A stretch of DNA of 64,000 bases from Pseudomonas sp. RIT-PI-q (GCF_001297125.1 NZ_LHPC01000044.1:62001-126000); one strand, 5' to 3'; shown: positions 8,040 to 17,036, counted from the first letter of the stretch. The notes: generated by a model from the letters alone, not told the origin. Numbers and translations: made by a program.

Positions 8040-8185
8040 GTCTTGTCAAACCCTGCGATCCGTCTGATGCGGACGCTTGGGTCGCATACGCCATGGTCTG
8101 TTGACCAAGTATGTTGACGTATGCCGGACGAGCATGGCGCTCGTGGGAGACTACTCCCCTAGGACGGAGCGGATTCTGCCTAGGC
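8040..8185 (-). ncRNA. yybP-ykoY manganese riboswitch
   Basis: Read on the minus strand, the leader contains the conserved L1 segment AGGGGAGTAG, followed by ACGTCAACATACTTGG, which is the L3-type segment, and a later GACAAGACCT block. These are the landmarks I know from the alx and mntP leaders of E. coli. It lies in the 252-nt gap between rsmC and the UPF0016 exporter, in the exporter's orientation. Mn2+ bridges L1 and L3 and switches expression on. Boundaries are approximate. Confidence 0.85.
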
Positions 8186-8211
8186 AAAACCGATTGAGCA
8201 AGAACAAATTT

Positions 8212-9210
8212 CTAGCCGCGTTTGGCCCGGTAGATTCTGAAACCCTGTCCTTCAGCCTTGATCGCGCACACCCCGAGGTGCTCTTCGATCAGCGGTTGAT
8301 ACTTCAGGAAGCTGTTCGCGACCAGGCGCAGTTCGCCACCGTTTTTCAGATGTTTGGCCGCTTTTCGCAGCAAGTTCTCGGTGGCGAAATAATCGGTGTG
8401 CACGCCGACATGGAACGGCGGGTTGCTCAGGATCGCGCTCAAACCCATGGGCGCCGCGTCGATTCCGTCACCGGTGATTACGTCCGCTTCCAGACCGTTG
8501 GCCGCCAATGTCAGGCGACTGCTGGCGGCAGCGAAGGCATCCACGTCGAGCAAAGTGACCTGGTTGTGCGGATAACGACGTTTGACTGCCGCGCCCAAAA
8601 CCCCGGCGCCGCAACCGAAGTCCAACAAGTGACCGCTCGGCAGTTTGTCCAGATGCTCCAGCAGCAGCGCGCTGCCGCGATCCAGGCGGCCGTGGCTGAA
8701 AACACCCGGCAGGCTGATGACTTTCAATGGCCCTTCGGCCAAGGGCAGCTCATAGGTCTGGGCCAGGCTTTCCAGCGTTTTGGCTTCTGGCGCGTTGGCC
8801 ACGGTGACCTGCCACAGCTGGCAATGCCGCGCACTGTCGAGCTTGCGCGGTTTGCCGAACGGGTTCAGTTGTTTGGCAGCGCCTTCGATGCCGCTGCGTT
8901 TTTCGCCCACCAGGTACAACTCTTTGCCAGCCAGTTTCGAAGCGAGGGCGTTGAGGATGTAGTCGGTCAGGTCCTTGGACTTGGGCAGGAACACCACGGC
9001 CGTGTCGAACTCGCGCTCCGGTATGTTCACGCCAAAATGGCTGCGTGCTTCGAAGCGCGCGTCCAGTGCGGCCTGATCACCGGCATGCCAGCACCAACCA
9101 TGGGCGTCGGGTAGGCGCCCCAGCAGGTCGTCGGCGGGTAAACCGGCGAGCAACACCGAACCCTGGAATAACTCGGCCTGACGAAGCAGTACTTCACTGC
9201 GCGGATCCAT
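8212..9210 (-). CDS. rsmC: 16S rRNA (guanine1207-N2)-methyltransferase RsmC
   Basis: RsmC methylates G1207 of 16S rRNA in the 30S subunit using S-adenosylmethionine. The 332-residue protein has the duplicated architecture of the enzyme: a degenerate N-terminal methyltransferase-like half and a catalytic C-terminal half with the SAM motif 'LLDFGCGAGVLG' (DFGCGAG at 197-203) and the base-binding 'SNPPF' (NPPF at 263-266). Its length fits the family. The gene lies 33 nt after the dehydrogenase gene on the same strand. The following exporter has its own riboswitch. Confidence 0.93.
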   Translation of the reverse strand: MDPRSEVLLRQAELFQGSVLLAGLPADDLLGRLPDAHGWCWHAGDQAALDARFEARSHFGVNIPEREFDTAVVFLPKSKDLTDYILNALASKLAGKELYLVGEKRSGIEGAAKQLNPFGKPRKLDSARHCQLWQVTVANAPEAKTLESLAQTYELPLAEGPLKVISLPGVFSHGRLDRGSALLLEHLDKLPSGHLLDFGCGAGVLGAAVKRRYPHNQVTLLDVDAFAAASSRLTLAANGLEADVITGDGIDAAPMGLSAILSNPPFHVGVHTDYFATENLLRKAAKHLKNGGELRLVANSFLKYQPLIEEHLGVCAIKAEGQGFRIYRAKRG

Positions 9211-9243
9211 AATCTGCTCCCTGAAAAAAAGTGCCGCAGTCTA

Positions 9244-10212
9244 TCAACTGACGACACGCAGTGCTTTACCACTGAAGTATCCCTGCGCGTTTTCGGTCAA
9301 CTGGCCGACGATGCGCTGCCGTGCTTCGCGGCTGCCCCAGGCGTTATGCGGGGTGACGATCAACCGTGGAATGTCAGCGGCCAGCAACGGATTGCCGGCG
9401 GTCGGTGGCTCGACGCTCAGTACGTCGGTGGCCGCACCGCCGAGGTGACCGTTGCGTAAGGCATCGGCCAGGGCCTGTTCGTCGATCAAGCCACCGCGTG
9501 CGGTGTTGACCACGAATGCGCCGGGTTTCATCGACGCCAGCTCACGGGCACCAATGAAGTGGCGAGTGTGTTCATTGAGCGGGCAGTGTAGGGTCAGTGC
9601 GTCGATTTGCGGCAGCAGTTCATCCAGCGGCAAACGGTCCGGGCGGGCAGGGCGCCCCGGAATCTGCCCGAGCAGTACGCGCATGCCGAAGGCTTCGGCC
9701 AGCCGTGCAACCGCACCACCCAGTTCGCCGTGACCGAGCAGGCCGAGGGTTTTGCCTTCCAGCTCGACGATCGGGTAATCCAACAGGCAGAACTGTTTGG
9801 CTTGTTGCCAACGGCCTTCGCCGACGGCTTTCTGGTAATCGGCCAGGCGCGTCGCCAGATTGAGCAGCAGCATGATCGTGTGCTGCGCCACTGACGGTGT
9901 GCCGTAACCCTGGCAGTTGCAGACGGTAATCCCGTGAGCGCGGGCGGCGGCGAGATCGACGTTATTGGTGCCGGTGGCGGTGATCAGAATCAGCTTCAGC
10001 TCGGGGCTGGCAGCGATGGCGGCGGCGTCGATCAGGATTTTGTTGCTGATGGCGACTGTGGCGCCCTTGAGGCGTTCGATCACCTGATCCGGCATGGTCT
10101 GCGCGAACAGCTGCAAATCGTCAAAGCATTCACGCAACGGGCTGAGGTCAAGGTCGCCCAGGTCCAGGGACGGGTGGTCGAGGAAAACGGCGCGGCGAGT
10201 GTTCGTCATCAA
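9244..10212 (-). CDS. D-2-hydroxyacid dehydrogenase (glycerate dehydrogenase-like)
   Basis: This 322-residue NAD(P)H-dependent D-isomer-specific 2-hydroxyacid dehydrogenase has a Rossmann GxGxxG motif 'GLLGHGELGG' around 157-166. Its catalytic triad is Arg239 ('NTARGG'), Glu268 ('SVEPP') and His289 ('TPHNAW'). The overall length and the 'ITATGTNNVDLAAA' block resemble HprA-type hydroxypyruvate/glycerate dehydrogenases, but the substrate is not fixed by sequence alone. Either of two adjacent Met codons could be the start. It is followed closely by rsmC on the same strand; no functional link is apparent. Confidence 0.88.
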   Translation of the reverse strand: MMTNTRRAVFLDHPSLDLGDLDLSPLRECFDDLQLFAQTMPDQVIERLKGATVAISNKILIDAAAIAASPELKLILITATGTNNVDLAAARAHGITVCNCQGYGTPSVAQHTIMLLLNLATRLADYQKAVGEGRWQQAKQFCLLDYPIVELEGKTLGLLGHGELGGAVARLAEAFGMRVLLGQIPGRPARPDRLPLDELLPQIDALTLHCPLNEHTRHFIGARELASMKPGAFVVNTARGGLIDEQALADALRNGHLGGAATDVLSVEPPTAGNPLLAADIPRLIVTPHNAWGSREARQRIVGQLTENAQGYFSGKALRVVS

Positions 10213-10324
10213 CTGTACCTTTTGTGCAATGAACTGAAGGCGTAATCTGCCGAGCCTACCAGATGAAACAAATCGTTACGCACGACCGCAAAATCGCGAC
10301 GTCGATGTTCGTCGCGAACGACGC

Positions 10325-10462
10325 ACTTGTAGCAGCTGGCGAAGCCTGCGTTCGGCTGCGAAGCAGTCGTAAACCTGAGTACGCGGTTTTTCTGTAGGAC
10401 CGCATTGCCTGATTTAGCGACTGCTTCGCAGTCGAACGCAGGCTTCGCCAGCTGCTACAAGT
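10325..10462. repeat. Long inverted repeat (REP-like, 'ggcgaagcctgcg' family)
   Basis: Arms of about 45 nt at 10325-10370 and 10418-10462 are near-perfect reverse complements, and each arm contains a smaller nested dyad (GCTGCGAAGCAG). The repeat fills most of the 303-nt gap between the divergent dehydrogenase and LysE genes. I saw no clear promoter in that gap. Confidence 0.75.
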
Positions 10463-10515
10463 GGGTGGAGTGTGCCCTGGCTATTTTATTGATCGGCTTG
10501 CCCAAAAGGACCCCC

Positions 10516-11145
10516 ATGTACTGGACAGAATTCTTGACCGTTGCCCTGATTCACCTGCTAGCCGTGGCCAGCCCCGGTCCGGACTTTGCCGTGGTGGTGC
10601 GTGAGAGCGTGACCCACGGTCGTCGCGCAGGCACCTGGACTGCGTTGGGCGTCGGCACGGCGATTTTCCTGCACGTCGGCTATTCGCTGCTGGGTATCGG
10701 CCTGATCGTGTCCCAGTCGATCGTGCTGTTCAACGCCTTGAAATGGGCCGCCGCCGCGTATCTGCTGTACATCGGCTACAAGGCCCTGCGTGCACAACCG
10801 GCCAAACCGGTGGCGGACGATCTGCACAAGGAAGCGGGCGAGCGCACGGCGCGTGGCGCCTTCATGTCAGGGTTTGTGACCAACGGTCTGAACCCGAAAG
10901 CCACGCTGTTTTTCCTGTCGTTGTTCACCGTGGTGATCAACCCGCACACGCCGCTGGCGGTGCAGGCGGGCTACGGCATCTACCTCGCGGCGGCGACGGC
11001 GGTCTGGTTCTGCCTGGTGGCAAGGCTGTTCAGTCAGGCGCGCGTGCGCGCCGGTTTCGCTCGCATGGGCCACTGGTTCGACCGAACCATGGGCGTGGTG
11101 CTGATCGCCATCGGTGTAAAACTCGCGTTTACCGAGATGCACTGA
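10516..11145 (+). CDS. LysE/RhtB-family amino-acid exporter
   Basis: This 209-residue inner-membrane exporter has about six hydrophobic helices. The family landmark 'ASPGPDFAVVVRESVTHGRRAG' lies near the N-terminus, with 'FMSGFVTNGLNPKATLFFLSLF' in the centre. These are typical of LysE/RhtB/RarD exporters of amino acids or small metabolites. The ATG follows AAAGGA. The gene is monocistronic between two inverted repeats. The substrate cannot be read from the sequence. Confidence 0.9.
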   Translation: MYWTEFLTVALIHLLAVASPGPDFAVVVRESVTHGRRAGTWTALGVGTAIFLHVGYSLLGIGLIVSQSIVLFNALKWAAAAYLLYIGYKALRAQPAKPVADDLHKEAGERTARGAFMSGFVTNGLNPKATLFFLSLFTVVINPHTPLAVQAGYGIYLAAATAVWFCLVARLFSQARVRAGFARMGHWFDRTMGVVLIAIGVKLAFTEMH

Positions 11146-11150
11146 TCCCG

Positions 11151-11241
11151 TGTAGGAGCTGCCAAAGGCTGCGATCTTTTGATCTTCAGCGGTATCGAAG
11201 TCGCCAAAGATCAAAAGATCGCAGACTGCGCCAGCTCCTAT
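11151..11241. repeat. Imperfect REP-type inverted repeat
   Basis: 'TAGGAGCTG..GCTGCGATC' and its inverse flank a perfect GATCTT / AAGATC inner dyad. It belongs to the same family as the repeats at 1408 and 38836. Confidence 0.7.
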
Positions 11242-11399
11242 ATTGACCGAGGCGCAGGGATGGAATTCCCTTTAATGCTGGCGCAACGCTAGCATTTGCA
11301 CGGCTCTGCAAATCATTCCTTCGGCTGATTTGGTTGTCATGGAAGCGCACTAAAGTGCTTACTTTCAGCCACGACCGTGCAGTCAGAAAAGGGATTCTT

Positions 11400-13082
11400 A
11401 TGTTGCAGACTCGCGTTATTCCCCCAGCCGAAGGCGCTTACCAGTATCCGCTGCTGATTAAACGGCTTCTGATGTCCGGTGCTCGTTACGAGAAAACCCG
11501 CGAGATCGTTTACCGCGATCAGTTGCGCTACAGCTATCCAACCCTGATCGAGCGGGTCGCACGGCTGGCGAACGTGCTGACGGCGGCCGGGGTCAAACCC
11601 GGGGATACCGTGGCGGTGATGGATTGGGACAGCCATCGTTACCTGGAATGCATGTTTGCCATTCCGATGATCGGTGCGGTGATCCACACCATCAACGTGC
11701 GCTTGTCCCCGGAGCAGATCCTCTACACCATGAACCACGCCGAGGACCGCTTCGTGCTGGTCAACAGCGAATTCGTGGGGCTTTACAGCGCCATTGCCGG
11801 GCACCTGACCACCGTCGAGAAAACCCTGCTGCTGACCGACCTGCCGGAAAAAACCGCCGACCTGCCGAACCTCATCGGCGAGTACGAGCAATTGCTGGCG
11901 GCCGCGAGCACCCAGTACGACTTCCAGGATTTCGACGAAAACTCGGTCGCGACCACCTTCTACACCACCGGCACCACCGGTAATCCCAAAGGCGTGTACT
12001 TCACCCATCGGCAACTGGTGCTGCACACCATGGGCGTGTCGACCATCATGGGCGCCATCGACAGCGTGCGGCTGCTGGGCACCAACGACGTGTACATGCC
12101 CATCACGCCAATGTTCCATGTGCATGCCTGGGGCTTGCCGTACGTGGCGACCATGCTCGGGCTCAAGCAGGTGTATCCCGGTCGCTACGACCCGGAGTAT
12201 CTGGTGGAGTTGTGGCGCAAGGAGAAGGTCACCTTTTCCCACTGCGTGCCGACCATCCTGCAAATGGTCCTCAACGCCAAGGCTGCGCAAGGCACGGATT
12301 TCGGCGGCTGGAAAATCGTTATCGGCGGCAGTGCACTGAACCGCGCGCTGTACGAAGCCGCCAAGGCCAAGGGCATTCAGTTGACCGCCGCGTATGGCAT
12401 GTCGGAAACCGGGCCGCTGGTGTCATGCGCGCACCTCAACGATGAGTTGATGGCCGGCACCGAAGACGAACGCACCACCTACCGGATCAAGGCCGGTGTG
12501 CCGGGGCCATTGGTCGAGGCGGCGATCGTCGACACCGACGGCAACTTCCTGCCCGCCGACGGCGAGACCCAGGGTGAACTGGTGCTGCGTGCGCCGTGGC
12601 TCACCGAGGGCTATTTCAATGAACCGCAGAAGGGCGCAGAGCTCTGGTCCGGTGGCTGGCTGCACACCGGCGACGTGGCGACCCTGGACAGCATGGGCGT
12701 GATCGACATTCGCGACCGGATCAAGGACGTGATCAAGACCGGCGGCGAATGGATCTCCTCCCTTGACCTGGAAGACCTGATCAGTCGCCACGCAGCGGTA
12801 CGCGAAGTAGCAGTGGTGGGGATTGCCGATCCACAGTGGGGGGAGCGGCCGTTTGCCTTGCTGGTGATCCGCGAGGGCCATGTGATCGGGGCCAAGGAAC
12901 TCAAGGAGCACCTCAAGCCCTTTGTCGAATTGGGGCACCTGAGCAAGTGGGCCATCCCGAGCCAGATCGCCCTTGTTACTGAAATTCCCAAGACCAGCGT
13001 CGGCAAACTCGACAAGAAGCGAATTCGCGTCGACATCACCGAATGGCAAGCCAACAACAGCACCTTCCTCTCGACGCTTTAA
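11400..13082 (+). CDS. Fatty acyl-CoA ligase (AlkK-like AMP-forming synthetase)
   Basis: This 560-residue ANL-superfamily enzyme would activate medium- or long-chain fatty acids to acyl-CoA with ATP. The P-loop-like A3 motif 'TTGTTGNPKGV' lies near residues 189-199, followed by 'AAYGMSETGPLVS' (A5), 'GWLHTGDVATLD' (A7/A8 hinge) and the catalytic Lys in 'PKTSVGKLDKKRIR' close to the C-terminus. The start is the ATG after AAAAGGGA. It heads a same-strand module with DUF1302 and DUF1329 genes and a MalT-like regulator. From memory, an equivalent neighbourhood exists in P. putida (PP_0763 region). Confidence 0.92.
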   Translation: MLQTRVIPPAEGAYQYPLLIKRLLMSGARYEKTREIVYRDQLRYSYPTLIERVARLANVLTAAGVKPGDTVAVMDWDSHRYLECMFAIPMIGAVIHTINVRLSPEQILYTMNHAEDRFVLVNSEFVGLYSAIAGHLTTVEKTLLLTDLPEKTADLPNLIGEYEQLLAAASTQYDFQDFDENSVATTFYTTGTTGNPKGVYFTHRQLVLHTMGVSTIMGAIDSVRLLGTNDVYMPITPMFHVHAWGLPYVATMLGLKQVYPGRYDPEYLVELWRKEKVTFSHCVPTILQMVLNAKAAQGTDFGGWKIVIGGSALNRALYEAAKAKGIQLTAAYGMSETGPLVSCAHLNDELMAGTEDERTTYRIKAGVPGPLVEAAIVDTDGNFLPADGETQGELVLRAPWLTEGYFNEPQKGAELWSGGWLHTGDVATLDSMGVIDIRDRIKDVIKTGGEWISSLDLEDLISRHAAVREVAVVGIADPQWGERPFALLVIREGHVIGAKELKEHLKPFVELGHLSKWAIPSQIALVTEIPKTSVGKLDKKRIRVDITEWQANNSTFLSTL

Positions 13083-13090
13083 GCGTCATC

Positions 13091-13114
13091 TGGCGTGCCC
13101 GAAAAGGCACGCCA
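13091..13114 (+). terminator. Hairpin after the acyl-CoA ligase
   Basis: A perfect 9-bp stem TGGCGTGCC/GGCACGCCA with a 6-nt loop lies 8 nt after the stop codon. There is no T-run, so it may be a pause or mRNA-end stabilising hairpin rather than a strong terminator. Confidence 0.5.
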
Positions 13115-13392
13115 GCCCCACCAAGCAAGCGCTTGGCTTGTTAAATTCGAAAATTGAGCCATCCTTGCCGTGCCGACAGGTGTCGGACTGGCGAAAGGAC
13201 TGTTCCAGAGTGGCTGGCAGCTGCAAATCACACTTTAGAGGGATCAAGCGGTACTACCTGCTGGCTATAGTCCGCTCAAGGATTTTTAAGAACGGAGCAA
13301 ACGCACAAACCGGGGCGATGCAACTTTGGCATGACTTTGGGACACCTTGGTTCCCTGTCATCCACAGCGTTTTTAGAAGTGCTCACTGCCAT
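13115..13392 (+). other. Non-coding leader of the DUF1302/DUF1329 pair
   Basis: This stretch of about 280 nt has no convincing gene. It carries a TATAGT hexamer near 13266, but I could not find a matching -35 element at normal spacing. It ends at the AACAATAA motif. It probably contains the promoter for the DUF1302 gene. Confidence 0.4.
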
Positions 13393-13400
13393 AACAATAA
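13393..13400 (+). promoter_or_regulatory. CA motif (AANAANAA), candidate Crc/Hfq target
   Basis: AACAATAA lies 7 nt upstream of the GGAGAAG ribosome-binding site of the DUF1302 gene. It matches the A-rich AANAANAA sequence through which Hfq with Crc blocks translation of catabolic mRNAs in Pseudomonas. Confidence 0.5.
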
Positions 13401-13419
13401 TGCACATGGAGAAGCGTCG

Positions 13420-15309
13420 ATGACATCAGTAAACCAGTTCTGGCGCCGGGCGAAGTTGCCCCTGGCTGTCAGTCTTGCCTCTACGCTCGCCGGGCCAGCA
13501 TTCGGCGTCAGTTTCAACGTTGGTGAAATCGAAGGTCAGTTCGACTCATCCCTGTCGATCGGTGCCAGTTGGTCGACCGAGAGCGCCAACAAGAACCTCA
13601 TCGGCGTCAACAACGGTGGTCACGGCCTGTCCCAGACATCCGACGATGGCCACCTGAACTTCAAGAGCGGCGAAACCTTCTCGAAGATCTTCAAGGGCAT
13701 CCATGACCTTGAATTGAAATATGGCGACACCGGCGTCTTCGTCCGTGGCAAATACTGGTACGACTTCGAACTCAAGGACGAAAGCCGTCCGTTCAAGGAC
13801 ATCAGCGACGAGAACCGCAAGGAAGGCGCCAAGTCCGCTGGCGGGCAGATTCTCGATGCCTTCGTCTACCACAACTACGCCATTGCCGATCAGCCGGGTT
13901 CCGTGCGTCTGGGCAAGCAGGTCGTGAGCTGGGGTGAAAGTACATTCATCGGCAACGGCATCAACTCGATCAACCCGATCGATGTTTCCGCGTTCCGTCG
14001 TCCAGGTGCCGAGGTCAAGGAAGGCCTGATCCCGGTCAACATGTTCTACGTCTCGCAGAGCCTCACCGATACGCTCTCGGCTGAAGCCTTCTACCAGCTG
14101 GAATGGGACCAGACCGTCGTCGATAACTGCGGCACCTTCTTCTCCCAGCCCGACATCATTGCCGACGGGTGCGACAACAACCTGCGTGTGTTGAACAAGC
14201 GATCGACCCTCCCGCCGGCAGCCTTGGGCCCATTGGCCGCGCTTGGCGTCGACGTCGACCAGGAAGGTGTGCTGGTGCGTCGCGGCCCGGATCGCGATGC
14301 GCGGGACAGCGGCCAGTGGGGCGCGTCCCTCAAATACATGTTCGAACCGCTGGACACCGAATTCGGTGCCTACTTCATGAACTATCACAGCCGTGCGCCG
14401 ATCTTCAGCGCCACCGGTGCTTCAGCAGCGACCTACGCCAGGGTCGCGGCTTTGCCAGCGTCGCTTCGGGCTCTGGCGCCACTGGTGATCGCGGGTAACT
14501 CGAACTACTTCGTCGAGTACCCGGAAGACATCCGCCTCTACGGCTTGAGCTTCTCCACCACCCTGCCTACCGGTACGGCGTGGAGCGGTGAAGTCAGCTA
14601 CCGTCCGAACGCTCCGGTGCAGCTCAACTCCACCGACATTCTGTTTGCCGGTGTACGTCCTTTGGGCGGCGCCCTGGCCAACGCTTCGCTGCTCAACGGC
14701 GTACCGGGCCAGGACCTGCACGGCTATCGCCGCAAGGAAGTCACCCAGTTCCAGACCACCCTGACGCACTTCTTCGATCAAGTCATGGGCGCGAGCCGTC
14801 TGACCCTGGTGGGTGAAGTGGGCGTGACCCATGTCGGCGGCCTGGAAAGCACTTCCGACGTCCGTTATGGCCGCGATCCGGTCTACGGTCCCGGTGAACT
14901 GCCTCCCACCGGCGGTGCCGACACCTGCTCGGCGATCCTCAACACCAGCACCATCAATGGTGCGGGTCCGGGCGCTGCCACCAACAACCGCAGCCGTAAC
15001 TGCACCAATGAAGGTTTCACCACAGCCACTTCGTGGGGCTACCGCGGTCGTGCCATCTGGGACTACAACGACGTATTTGCCGGTGTGAACCTCAAGCCGA
15101 ACGTGGCCTGGTCCCACGACGTGAGCGGCTACTCGCCTGGCCCTGGCGGCAACTTCGAGGAAGGTCGCAAAGCGGTGAGCCTGGGCGTCGATGCCGAGTA
15201 CCAGAACACCTACACCGCGAGCCTGGCTTACACCAACTTCTTCGACGGCAAGTACACCACCGTGGATGACCGCGACTTTGTTGCGCTCAGCTTCGGCGTG
15301 AACTTCTAA
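13420..15309 (+). CDS. DUF1302 outer-membrane protein
   Basis: This 629-residue exported protein has an N-terminal signal peptide (basic 'RRAK', then 'LPLAVSLASTLAGPAFG', cleavage near residue 29). A long Gly/Asn/aromatic-rich beta-strand region follows and ends in an aromatic residue (FGVNF), as in outer-membrane beta-barrels. DUF1302 proteins regularly pair with DUF1329 proteins in Pseudomonas loci tied to hydrophobic substrates. An outer-membrane channel or lipid-handling role is inferred, not proven. The ATG at 13420 has a GGAGAAG ribosome-binding site; the longer upstream frame has no support. Four or more Cys residues may form surface disulfides. Confidence 0.85.
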   Translation: MTSVNQFWRRAKLPLAVSLASTLAGPAFGVSFNVGEIEGQFDSSLSIGASWSTESANKNLIGVNNGGHGLSQTSDDGHLNFKSGETFSKIFKGIHDLELKYGDTGVFVRGKYWYDFELKDESRPFKDISDENRKEGAKSAGGQILDAFVYHNYAIADQPGSVRLGKQVVSWGESTFIGNGINSINPIDVSAFRRPGAEVKEGLIPVNMFYVSQSLTDTLSAEAFYQLEWDQTVVDNCGTFFSQPDIIADGCDNNLRVLNKRSTLPPAALGPLAALGVDVDQEGVLVRRGPDRDARDSGQWGASLKYMFEPLDTEFGAYFMNYHSRAPIFSATGASAATYARVAALPASLRALAPLVIAGNSNYFVEYPEDIRLYGLSFSTTLPTGTAWSGEVSYRPNAPVQLNSTDILFAGVRPLGGALANASLLNGVPGQDLHGYRRKEVTQFQTTLTHFFDQVMGASRLTLVGEVGVTHVGGLESTSDVRYGRDPVYGPGELPPTGGADTCSAILNTSTINGAGPGAATNNRSRNCTNEGFTTATSWGYRGRAIWDYNDVFAGVNLKPNVAWSHDVSGYSPGPGGNFEEGRKAVSLGVDAEYQNTYTASLAYTNFFDGKYTTVDDRDFVALSFGVNF

Positions 15310-15337
15310 GCACTGTATTTTCAGGACGAACGCACAT

Positions 15338-16702
15338 ATGAAAATAACAAAGAGTCTGTTCCACGTCGGTGTTCTGGGGCTTTCGCTGCTGGCGACCGGT
15401 GTAATGGCGGCGGTCCCTGCGGCTGAAGCGGACAAACTGGGCAAGAGCCTGACCCCGATGGGCGCCGAAATGGCGGGCAATGCCGACGGTTCGATCCCGG
15501 CCTGGAAACCAATGGCGAAAAACGCCGGTAGCGTCGACAGCAAAGGCTTCTTGTCCGACCCTTACGCCAGTGAAAAACCACTGTTCACCATCACGGCGCA
15601 GAACGTCGATCAGTACAAGGACAAGCTCGCGCCGGGCCAGTACGCGATGTTCAAGCGCTACCCGGAAACCTTCAAAATGCCGGTCTACCCGTCCCATCGC
15701 GGCGCGACCGTGCCGGATGACGTGTTCGCCGCCATCAAGAAAAACGCCACCGCCACTAACCTGGTGTCCGGCGGTAACGGCCTGGAAAACTTTGAGACCG
15801 CTGTTCCGTTCCCGATTCCGAAAACCGGCGTCGAAGTCATCTGGAACCACATCACCCGCTATCGCGGTGGCAGCGTGACCCGTCTGGTCACGCAGGCCAC
15901 GCCGCAGCCAAACGGCTCGTTCAGCCTGGTTTACTTCCAGGATCAGTTCGTGTTCCGCGACAAGATGAAGGATTACGATCCGGCGAACCCGGGCAACATC
16001 CTGTTCTACTTCAAGCAGAAAGTGACCGCGCCGGCACGTCTGGCCGGTGGTGTGCTGCTGGTGCACGAAACCCTCGATCAGGTCAAAGAGCCGCGTTCGG
16101 CGTGGGTCTACAACGCCGGTCAGCGTCGTGTACGTCGTGCGCCACAAGTGTCCTATGACGGGCCGGGGACCGCTGCCGATGGCCTGCGTACCTCCGACAA
16201 CCTGGACATGTACAACGGTGCACCGGATCGCTACGACTGGAAGCTCGAAGGCAAGAAAGAGATGTACATCGCCTCCGACAGCTACAAACTCGACTCACCG
16301 CAGTTGAAGTACGCCGACATCATCAAGGCCGGTCACATCAACCAGGACCTGGCGCGTTACGAGCTGCGTCGGGTCTGGCATGTGGTAGCTACCTTGAAAG
16401 AAGGTCAGCGTCACATCTATGCCAAGCGTGACTTCTACATCGACGAAGACACCTGGCAAGCAGCGGTGATCGACCACTACGACGGTCGTAACCAACTCTG
16501 GCGTGTGGCGGAAGCTCACTCCCAGAACTACTACAACGTGCAAGTGCCTTGGTACACCCTGGAAACCTTGTATGACCTGCAATCGGGTCGTTACCTGGCG
16601 CTGGGTATGAAGAACGAAGAGAAATCGGCGTATGACTTCGGCTTCACCGCCACCACCAGCGACTTCACACCGGCTGCGTTGCGTCAGGATGGCGTTCGCT
16701 AA
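15338..16702 (+). CDS. DUF1329 periplasmic protein (LolB/LolA-like fold)
   Basis: This 454-residue exported protein has the signal peptide MKITKSLFHVGVLGLSLLAT..MAA. The body contains 'LGKSLTPMGAEMAGNADGSIPAW', which is the conserved N-terminal signature of DUF1329. The family's structural relatives bind lipids. It lies 28 nt after the DUF1302 gene and is followed by a terminator, so the two form a bicistronic unit, probably an outer-membrane/periplasmic pair that delivers a hydrophobic substrate to the upstream acyl-CoA ligase. The chemical identity of the cargo is unknown. Confidence 0.88.
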   Translation: MKITKSLFHVGVLGLSLLATGVMAAVPAAEADKLGKSLTPMGAEMAGNADGSIPAWKPMAKNAGSVDSKGFLSDPYASEKPLFTITAQNVDQYKDKLAPGQYAMFKRYPETFKMPVYPSHRGATVPDDVFAAIKKNATATNLVSGGNGLENFETAVPFPIPKTGVEVIWNHITRYRGGSVTRLVTQATPQPNGSFSLVYFQDQFVFRDKMKDYDPANPGNILFYFKQKVTAPARLAGGVLLVHETLDQVKEPRSAWVYNAGQRRVRRAPQVSYDGPGTAADGLRTSDNLDMYNGAPDRYDWKLEGKKEMYIASDSYKLDSPQLKYADIIKAGHINQDLARYELRRVWHVVATLKEGQRHIYAKRDFYIDEDTWQAAVIDHYDGRNQLWRVAEAHSQNYYNVQVPWYTLETLYDLQSGRYLALGMKNEEKSAYDFGFTATTSDFTPAALRQDGVR

Positions 16703-16730
16703 CCTGCACTGAACCGAGGCCGCATCCTCG

Positions 16731-16763
16731 AAAAACGCCCCGACTGGTTCGGGGCTTTTTTTT
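16731..16763 (+). terminator. Rho-independent terminator after DUF1329
   Basis: AAAAACGCCCCGA..TCGGGGC followed by eight or more T residues. Confidence 0.9.
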
Positions 16764-16780
16764 GCCAAAAACAACCCGAA

Positions 16781-17036
16781 GTAGCAGCTGTCTAGCCTGC
16801 GAGGCTGCGCTGGCCTGTAGCAGCTGTCGAGCTTGCGAGGCTGCGTTCGGCCTGTAGCAGCTGTCGAGCCTGCGAGGCTGCGTTGGCCTGTAGCAGCTGT
16901 CGAGCTTGCGAGGCTGCGTTCGGCTGCGAAGCAGTCGTAAAACCATGCACCTCGGTGTGTCAGACAAACTGCGTGTTTCGGGTTTGCGAGGACTTCGTCC
17001 TCGAACGCAGCCTCGCAGGCTCGACAGCTGCTACAG
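16781..17036. repeat. Tandem array of four REP-like units plus one inverted unit
   Basis: Four direct copies beginning GTAGCAGCTGTC start at 16781, 16817, 16854 and 16890 (36-37 nt period) and run GAGCCTGCGAGGCTGCG. One inverted copy ends at 17036. The array fills most of the 483-nt gap before the LuxR-type regulator. The remaining 17037-17185 has no gene. Confidence 0.85.

Noticed and set aside
7960..8187. N-terminal extension of the manganese exporter
   Set aside because: The extension would translate the yybP-ykoY element. The family starts at MLDSLL, which has its own ribosome-binding site.
8077..9114. 345-codon plus-strand frame opposite rsmC
   Set aside because: Antisense shadow of rsmC, and its start lies inside the riboswitch.
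16781..17036. Tandem repeats as a CRISPR array
   Set aside because: The units follow each other with no unique spacers of regular length, and there are no cas genes nearby. They are REP-like.
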